64,000 nt of DNA, from assembly GCA_963070105.1 (NCBI GenBank), contig OY718803.1, positions 2,400,507-2,464,506 on the forward strand, given 5' to 3'. Shown here one piece after another: positions 55,986 through 64,000 of this stretch. This DNA comes from Litomosoides sigmodontis. Taxonomy: Eukaryota > Nematoda > Chromadorea > Rhabditida > Onchocercidae. Below the pieces are notes generated by a model. It made no database searches. It was not told where the DNA came from and was given only the letters and a program-made list of their open reading frames with translations. Each line of letters starts with the position of its first letter. Position 1 is the first letter of the stretch. Made by a program: the position numbers and the translations under genes.

Positions 55986-58900
55986 TTATAGCGGACCAGT
56001 ACAATCCATTTCACGTGCTATATTCACCGTACTTTCTAATAAAGCATCCCTCAGCCGCCATAATGCTTTAACTACTTCTTCATCCCTGACACCGTTGTTT
56101 TTGGCTTCCTGAAATACAGAAAATCGTAGAATTCGACTAAGCATCTGGGTTAAATTAAAGATGACCGCCATCAAGAACTTTTAATTCCTTAATACTTTAA
56201 ACCATAAAAATGTAAAAATTGTAGCAGCATCTAACCTTCAGCCATTGCGTTGTCGAAATCTTCTGCGGTGGTGTCGTATTCCTTTGGTTCGCCAATAAAC
56301 TCCTGCTATATTTACTTACAGTTCTTTGTTGACTGGTTGATAAAGATTCTATGTATCTGAAACTCGATATTACACTTTACTTTTCGCAACTCATTCAGCA
56401 ATTCACATCCCTTATCTTAGAGCTATGAAAGTTAAAAAATGCTTCTGAGTCAAGGGGAATGCATAAAATAATTTCGTATACTTTAAACATTACTTTGACA
56501 CAATGATACAATGCTAAATTAAAAAAAATAAAACATACTTCAGATAAACTTCGGAATGCATAACCCTCTTGATTTGTACGGTGCTTGATGGAGCAATAAA
56601 TACAGGCTGTGCTGGTTTCGGAGCTTGAACAATAGTTCGACCTGGATCAGTTATAACAGGAGACGGTTGTTGTGAGGTAGATGGAGCCGTGTAGCTTACT
56701 GTTTGCAATGGCACCGCTGTGTAATTCTGCGCTGCTACAGCAACTGGCTGAGTGGTCGATGCAGTGACCTAATGGAAATATTTAAATGTATGATCATGTC
56801 TTAAAGACAAAATATGAGTATTTAAACAAAACTGCCAACTTCGCATTGCTTTCTTCTAGCTGCTAAAAGAATGTCCAAAGAAATGAAAAACACCAATATC
56901 ATCATGAGAAACAGGATTTGTATGTAGTAGTATGAAGAAAAAGGACATGAAGTTACGGAAAAATCGGAGATTTGGACTACAAGTTTGTCCAAACAAAAAA
57001 TAGAGAGCGGAGGCAAACATCCACATAACACAGAATGGAAATGAAAAAAGAACCGATATCTACATACGATACCACTAATGGTGTTACTACAACAGCGTTT
57101 AGATTCCCGTTGGAAAAAAAATCATCAAGATTAAAAAGGTCAATAACAGGAAGACATAAAAAATACATGCAAAGCACTACGGTTTTCGTCTCACGCTTCA
57201 CGAAGAGTGCTCTCAACATTTAACTGAGAATTTACTTTCCATGAATGCCCCACTCGAAAGCACAACGTCTTATTCGTCAAAGCTTACACAGAAAAGAATC
57301 ATTGAAGAATGCGGTATAGTACTGTTCAAATACAAAATTGCAAAAGGTAACCAGTAGTTGCAAATGACTAATTCAAATGAGGTCCACGTCATAGAAACCA
57401 GTTATGAAAAGAGTTTGTACGGAAACAATTAGAAATAACGAAAATTTCATTTGCATCAGTGTTAAATAAACTGCTCAACTTAATGGTAGTAGAGCATATG
57501 GAGGTAAGAAACTTACGTAAATAAAGGACCGTGGTGTCAAAGCCAATCTATGTTTCGAAATTTCGTTATTTCAAAGAGAAAAAAAGCAAAACAACTTTTT
57601 GACAAACGGCACTGACAGTGCAATTTCATTGAAATATGGAATAAAATTTACCTGCCGCACTTGTTGATATGGATGGTAACCGTGGGGAGAACTAGTATGA
57701 ACAACAGTTGGTGTTGCTGCCAAATAAGCCGTTGGAGCTACAGCTACTGCAGTTCCGTTCACATATCCATTGGCAACAATTTGATGGGTTGAAACTACTG
57801 CCTAAAAATAACACTCTAAGGATTCCCAATGTAAGTATTAAAGACACTAAGGTAATTTGACACGGTAATTAACATAGGCAATAAATTCAAACGAATTGTA
57901 GGAATGATTCCATTTTCCTCATAATTTCTTTCACCTGTCAAATGATACCCATATCATCTAAAATCAATTTTTCACTGCATTAATCAATTTTACTAAACCT
58001 AACAAGTTATTCTGATGAGATACAAAAAATATTCATTTATTCCTCATCAAAAATTGCCCTTGCTAGATGTAGAGAAATAAGGACTAATGAACTTTTAATT
58101 GCCTTGCCTGAGTAACATATGTTAATGGCGCTTGCTGAATTGTATATGTTTGATGAACTTGTTGAGGTCCATTTGTTGGTTGTTGAACGGCTACGAATGT
58201 CGTAGTTCCAGGAGTTACTGATGAGGCGGAAGAACCAGGTACATAAGTCGGTATGTAATTCCTACAATTTATTTGGAATATAACTTTCGCTTCGAACGCT
58301 TGGACAATTTTCAAAAGTCGAAAAGCAAAATACAGCCTGTCAAATGAAATCATTACTTGCTCCTCTGATTTGGATATATCGATTTAGCTGACGTTGCCAG
58401 ATGCTTCTCTTTAATATGCCGATGAAGGCGTGGAAGAGAAGGGAAAGGTCTGAAAGCAATAAAGTAAATATTACACACAAACAATGAAACCCAGGGGTAA
58501 CAGACTAGCATGGTTGTACAATTGAAGCTACTCACTTTCCATCCTTCCTATACTTCAAACATGACGTCCACAGACAGACAAATTGATTTTCGCCATCAAC
58601 AACTGCAAAAATATTAATTGTGCAGAATACACATGTAAGCAAAATGAATCGGAAAACGAACTTCTGACACTTCCCCCCAACCTACAGTTCACGGACCAAA
58701 ACTACTATTTCAAAACTTCCCAATTTACTTTCCTGCTCTTGCTTCCATTTTGCAACCTGAATTCTGTTTCGGTTTATATTTACTCTTCGAAGATGCATGA
58801 CTGCAAAATTCTTACCAATCTGAGAAGTATGTATTGTTTTCACGTGGTCATACAATTCCTCTGGATTATCATATTGAAAATCACATGTCTGCCATTTGCA

Positions 58901-60465
58901 CATATATACTCGAATTTGTCCAGGCTTAAACTTTGACAATATATACCAAGAACAAAAAATTTCACGCCTCAAAAAATCATGAAAAAGCAACAGGTTTTCT
59001 TTTGACTCTAAGATACTCACCAAAATTCGCATATGGGGCGGCTCACGCGCTTCCTGTTTTGCCCGTTCATTTGCAATATATTCTGCTCTAATTTCATATT
59101 GTTTTTTCTGTTCTTCTGACAACTTCTTCCACTGTAAGGAAAAGACATAACAGATGTATTCACTTAAAACGTAGTTGAGCTGAACTTCTATCCATTAGAT
59201 TTAGAAAGTCAGGGAAGTAAGTACATTATTACCTCAATGCCTACAATTTTGCTAACTTCACCGAAACCAGCTTCCGGATTCTCTTGCATCACCTTTTTTC
59301 GGACTTCAGCAGAAAATAAGATGTAACCACTTTTAGATCGTGCATTAAGTTTAGGCTGTGCCGCTAACCAGGTCACCAATTCCTAAAACTGGTGTTTTGA
59401 CGGCTAAAATAAGAAATTTTCTCTTCTAAAAAACATGCTGAACGACAGAAAATACGAAATTCTGACACAACAAATCAAAATGATTTGAAATACCTTTCCC
59501 GGAATCGCAGCATTAGTGGCCGGATGTTCTGTACCATCGTTTGATTCCGAAGCTGTTTCATCCATATCGTCTAACGGCTCCATTGGTACCGATGGATTTG
59601 CAGTATGCATTAGTAAAGGTGACATCTCCTACAAGTGAGAGATTGGAATGAAGCACTATGTACAAATTCTATATATGTTTTTTGGTTACTCCCAGCCACT
59701 GTCTTCTAAAATTTATATGAATGAATGCTACCATCTAAGGTTTTATAATGAAAATCTGCAAAGCTCAAGCGAATAATATATCGTATCTTCCTATATACAT
59801 ATCGAGTAAAGAATGAAATAAATCACACAGGCGATAATTTGAACATCCGCATTTTATAAAAACTGCTGAAGTATTTTTGCATTATTCAAAAAGAATTGGA
59901 AACAATAAAATGTTTCTATGAGCTTTAATAGGGACATGTTAGACTGCATCCCAGAGAATAAAGCAACTTCAACGTTTCTCCAGATTTAATTAAACCCTTT
60001 TCAATCTCATACTTTTTCATATCGACTCACAACCACTGAATTGCTTTTTAAACTTTTATTGGTCTGACCTAAAACTTTGCACTTCCTGAATTCCAGAATA
60101 TTTCTTAACAACAACAATGAAAAAAGAATATAAAAAATTAAACCTTAGTATCAAAATTAAACCAATCATCATCTCACGTCATGGTAAATTAAATATTTGC
60201 CTGTTTCCCCCGTTCTCTTATGTTGAAAAATTCAACTGCTATCTTCATTACTCGAAAATTCTCTGTTTCTCTCCTCCTCTGTTACTGAATTTAATAGTGG
60301 AAAGAGTTCGCACTTTGAAATGAAAGCAGACTTCAAGGTTTCATCACAGAAAAATCAGTTTCAAAGAAAAATCACGCAGACGAAGTTTTTTTTTAATAAG
60401 ATAATTCATCAATTCACTGCTTTTACATACACATTATATATATATATACATATATATATATATAC

Positions 60466-60544
<79 letters not shown>

Positions 60545-61048
60545 TATAAATATAAAACTACACCCATGTTTGAAAGATCTAAGTGAATTATTGGGAGAAA
60601 AAGTAAACGGCGCTAGCAACACTAATGGTATAGCAGAATGATAAGAGCTGTATGATAAGAAACCAACAAACTGGAATGATAGCTCATTAGCAAGACTAAG
60701 TTCAGATGAATCGATGCTATTGTTTATACTGACCACTGTTATTATAATCTGTGTAGTAATATAAAGAATTCAACAAGCTAAACATATTATAACTGCTTAA
60801 GCAAAGAAAGTAATGTCATTACATCCCTCGCAATCTGTCATCCACTTCATAAGGTTTTGTTCTAAATAACATTCACTAACAATAAATTTTAAAGAATTTT
60901 CGAGAAATGCTTGGATACAAATTCGAATGCAACATGAAATTCTTCATATCACTCGAGATTTTGTCACCCACTTCACATCCACATAGCTTTACACTTTGGA
61001 CCTAGGTAATCAAAAATAAAATGTCTAAGAACAATCGATATATGTACA

Positions 61049-61092
<44 letters not shown>

Positions 61093-61230
61093 TTACATAA
61101 TAAAGGTCCCTCAACCATCCTTTTCTCCGTGTTAAATAAATTTTTAAACGCTACAAACCTTTTCCATGGTGATTGGAGTTTTGAAATAGTAAATCTCTGG
61201 TTCCAAGACTTCGGAAGACAAGTTGTAGGT
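55986..61230 (-). CDS. pbrm-1: Polybromo-1/BAF180 homologue, 3' part (12 exons), 5' end outside window
   Basis: Chromatin-targeting subunit of the PBAF SWI/SNF remodelling complex, nuclear. Minus-strand exons: 61230-61159, 59628-59494, 59382-59233, 59131-59021, 58924-58816, 58602-58536, 58449-58357, 58261-58108, 57801-57652, 56768-56539, 56356-56236, 56108-55986; phases agree and give the last 504 aa. The first exon (YYFKTPI) matches the end of the second BAH domain. Next come an HMG box ([27 protein letters not shown]), two C2H2 fingers (MCKWQTC...HVKTIH; VCLWTSC...HIKEKH), a Q/P/T/A-rich linker, and the conserved C-terminus ([32 protein letters not shown]) as in human PBRM1. The six bromodomains and the first BAH must lie right of 64000. 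The intron after 58108 starts with GC, not GT; reading on would give an alternative tail, ARQLKVH-stop. Confidence 0.93.
60434..60550. repeat. (TA)n tract with ACATA interruptions
   Basis: TA dinucleotide array of about 115 bp in the polybromo intron between 59629 and 61158. It yields Tyr/Ile shadow ORFs on both strands. Confidence 0.9.
61037..61093. repeat. (TA)n tract
   Basis: Second, shorter TA array in the same polybromo intron, 65 bp downstream (transcript sense) of the exon at 61159-61230. Confidence 0.9.
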
Positions 61231-63190
61231 CTGAAAAGATACTGGCATCAAAATTTTTCGTTTTTAAAAATACATAAAGCGCATAAGAGCATATTCTATT
61301 CATGATGTTGGAACTACCTCGTTATGATAAATGAATATTTAACGATGCAGAAAGAAAACTATATAAGTGATTCAGCAACAGCAAAGATGAAATGAAGAAC
61401 GAACTTGCTCTTCAACTTAATCCCAGTGATTGATAACCCGTACACTTATCCTGTGATATATTCCATTTATCAAGCTACCTTCACACTCCTTAAACCATCA
61501 CAACTCATCATTCAGCATCTTCAAGAAACATGTGATATGTAGTCCCGTCGTTTAATTATTACTTTACAATCAGAAGAGCTGTCTATATTATGCATGCTCT
61601 ACTATACTATCTAAATCATTTCTATTTCAACTGTAATAAGTTTTGATATGTGCTCCAACACACCACATTTTGAGGTCGTGCACAGTAGCACGAGATGACA
61701 AGCACAGTTTACAGTATCAAAATCATTGTTCTTTAAAACACTACACATCGTTCTTACTATTCAACACTATGCAGTTGCTATCATTTTGCTTTCCAACTAC
61801 AATCACAGCATAGTCTTACAACATCTACCACTACATTATGCAAATTAAAACGAAAATGAAAAAGAAATAAAAGTGTTCCGAGTGGTACATAAACAAAGAA
61901 CTACGACGCCATCGAAAAAAACTGGAGGTACGCACATAAATTTATAATTGTATATCTACGTATATGTATAGAGAACCTACAGCATTACGACACAAGATAG
62001 CTGCAGTTACAGCATCAGTCGTATTTAGTTGCATCGTCAAAGACGACGATGGTGATGACGATAACGACGACGACGACAACAACAAAGACGCTACAGCGGT
62101 ACCATTGGTTGCATTGGTTTACAGGTCACGGTGCTGGAGGCTGGTAACCCGCTGAGAACAGCTACCATTGCTACTATCGCTATTGTTGTTCATGTTGTTG
62201 TCATTGCTTACTGCCCGTCTGGCAGATTATAAGTGCCGCCGTGTCGCATGGGAAAGGTTGCTCGCCTTTTACTCTCGCCAGTGATAGTTGCTGCAGTAGC
62301 GGGAGGAGGGCAGGGGAATGGAAAGGAAGAGTGCGGCGGGGGTGAGGAGAAAAGGGAACGGGTAAGCTTGGAGATGAAGGCGACGCCGCTGCAGCTCATC
62401 CAGATATCACACTTCAGCTGAAGACGGTAGCAGTAGGTTGGTGGGTAGGTGGTGCTGGTGGTGGTAGCGATGGTAGCAGTGGTAGCAACAGTCCTGTTAG
62501 ACACGCGTATCTAACGAGTTACCATCATCATCCTAGATGGTCAACAACAAACACCTTTGCTCGCCGTACTTCATCACTTGGATCAGCTATGCACCAACGT
62601 CAACAACAACCGCTGGTTAACATCAGCTGTCCTATCCCCACGGTCGTGTGCGTATGTATGTCTGTGTGTGTGTATGTATATGCACATGTCTCTGTATGGA
62701 AATACACACGCACAGACAAGCTTGGGTACTTTCCGCTAAACAAAAAGAATCGGCTTGTCCTCGAGGCAGCAGCCATGGACACACCACCACTCATACCACC
62801 ACAAGGAAAGCCTCGTGTATGTGTGTATATATGTGTGTGTGTGTGTATGATAGTGGAGTGTGCACGCGTTGCGATGCGATGCGATGTGTCGGGACATCGT
62901 CGATAGTTGGTGCATTGTTAACAGCGTACCCCTTTCCCTCTCTCTCTTCCCTTTATGCTCTCTGAAAAGAAGGAGAGGTACCACTCTCTCTTTCCCCTCC
63001 CTGCCAGTTAGAAGAGATTGATTCAACTACTTTCCACTCACCTTTCTCACCGCATCTTTTCGCACCCTTCTCTCTCACCCTCCCTCCCTCTCTGACACAA
63101 AATTTCTACTCTTGTTGATTACACGACCGTCGATAGCATCAACCTTTTTCTCCCTCCTCCTCCTCCTCCTCCCACATCTTCTGCTAACAG
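61231..63190. other. Polybromo upstream intron or flank, less AT-rich
   Basis: No polybromo exon was found here although the BAH exon at 61159-61230 needs a partner upstream. From about 61960 the base composition becomes clearly less AT-rich, with GAC/GAT, GGT, TG/CA and CT simple repeats (for example TG at 62815-62850, TCC at 63150-63175). ORFs on both strands are low-complexity and unconvincing. It could be a long intron or a promoter-like region for a plus-strand gene. Confidence 0.45.
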
Positions 63191-63316
63191 CATTGTTTGT
63201 GTCAAAAGTGTCGCCGCATCTCGGAACTCCCACGCCCTTTTTACTTTATACGTAAGCACGATCATGTTGACGATATTACAGATGCTTTGGTTAATTGTAA
63301 AGTTCCAGGTCACTCC
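63191..63316 (+). CDS. Orphan exon-like ORF with a CxxC-type zinc motif
   Basis: A 126-nt open segment in phase 0/0 between a good acceptor (CTAACAG) and a consensus donor (GTAAGT). It encodes 42 residues beginning HCLCQKCRRISELPR and containing YFIRKHDHVDDI and LVNCKVPGHS. HxxCxxC resembles the middle of a RING-type finger, but the flanking cysteines are not in this exon and no partner exons were found on either side. It could be an internal exon of a plus-strand gene that continues to the right or is nested in a polybromo intron, or it could be chance. I do not recognise the protein. Confidence 0.35.
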
Positions 63317-64000
63317 GTAAGTACCACACGTACCCTTATTACTGACCTCATGTCCTATTTCATATTTGACACGAAAATATCGATCTGACCGTTGTTGGGT
63401 ACATCTGCATCGTCAGGGGTACCAATTTGTTGGACATTTATTAACCCTTCTCGCCTTCCGCTTTACTTTCCCACATCACACAACGACCACGACATACACA
63501 CTCTCTCCACTGTAAATCCTCTCTCCCCTTCACTTACAATTTCCCTTGCGGTTTAGCCGTACTAGCGCAATACGCACAAATTATAACACTTTAAATAACA
63601 CCCATATTCATGAAATTGTGGAACTGACGACAGCTTGGCTCTTGGCAAAACAGTAATGTATCCGCTCCTTGCCACTACTGCTTGTTTCCTCCCCAGCGAA
63701 CTCAGGTACGGTACAAACAACTAAAGATCACGATGAATCTATACAAGCCATAACGGTGGAGGAAGACGGTATCGCATTTCCAGCAAACATGGGGAGTTAA
63801 GAATTAAAACTGCGATGTGGTTCATCAGATCCTCCAATCTAAACCGGACATATCCCGCAGCTCCCTCAGATTACGCCAAATGATGTTAGAACAAAGTCTG
63901 CTGTATAAGCTAATTACTCCTTTCATCTAATGTGACATTACTACTACAAGTGCTCCAGCCAAGTATCAGCCTCAAACGGATTTTATCACACCAGTCATTC
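63317..64000. other. Right edge, no gene assigned
   Basis: Mixed-composition DNA with pyrimidine runs. Possible plus-strand fragments exist (an acceptor CCCCAG at about 63697 followed by an open frame to a stop at 63798-63800) but the phase does not fit the orphan exon directly, so no model is proposed. Confidence 0.35.

Noticed and set aside
61964..62965. Several 60-105 codon ORFs on both strands
   Set aside because: They consist largely of translated simple repeats (Asp runs, Cys/Val and Tyr/Thr/His runs) and overlap one another in several frames.

Overview
The window looks like nuclear DNA from a parasitic spirurid, most likely filarial, nematode. It is strongly AT-rich. Its genes have many short exons with nematode-type splice sites (TTTCAG/TTTTAG acceptors, GTAAGT-like donors). 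The 115-residue MIF in the middle resembles what I know of filarial MIF-1 proteins. The species cannot be fixed from the sequence alone, and I saw no bacterial (Wolbachia-type) gene.

Layout, left to right. (1) 1.8-7.9 kb, plus strand: a complete 13-exon dystrobrevin gene (dyb-1 orthologue, 559 aa). (2) 10.4-17.9 kb, plus: a complete 23-exon DNA polymerase delta catalytic subunit (1,070 aa) with all exonuclease, polymerase and cysteine motifs. (3) 19.4-27.4 kb, plus: a 12-exon acyl-CoA synthetase-like gene (546 aa) whose nucleotide-binding loop is eroded. (4) 28.4-37.0 kb, minus: a 5-exon gene for a secreted, eight-cysteine Ly6/three-finger-like protein with a predicted GPI-anchor signal (266 aa) and a 6.5-kb first intron full of tandem repeats. 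(5) 37.3-43.8 kb: a block of very large simple repeats, including about 1.67 kb of (TAG)n, about 1.28 kb of (ATT)n, a heptanucleotide array and a near-perfect 66-69 bp foldback. (6) 43.8-51.2 kb: AT-rich DNA with no recognisable gene. (7) 51.3-52.7 kb, plus: a complete 3-exon MIF-1 gene. (8) 56.0-61.2 kb, minus: the last 12 exons of a polybromo-1/BAF180 gene (end of the second BAH domain, HMG box, two C2H2 fingers, conserved C-terminus); its upstream bromodomain exons must lie beyond the right edge. (9) 61.2-64.0 kb: less AT-rich DNA with one orphan plus-strand exon-like ORF.

The genes are unrelated housekeeping, signalling and immunomodulatory functions, with separate spacing and orientation; nothing suggests an operon or a multi-gene system. 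Gene models were built by hand: I joined exons only where reading phase, splice sites and protein-family similarity agreed. I did not find a convincing novel system. The strongest leads are the giant trinucleotide tracts and foldback just upstream of the Ly6-like gene, the Ly6-like gene itself, the eroded acyl-CoA synthetase, a GC-AG intron in polybromo, and a dispersed repeat pair.
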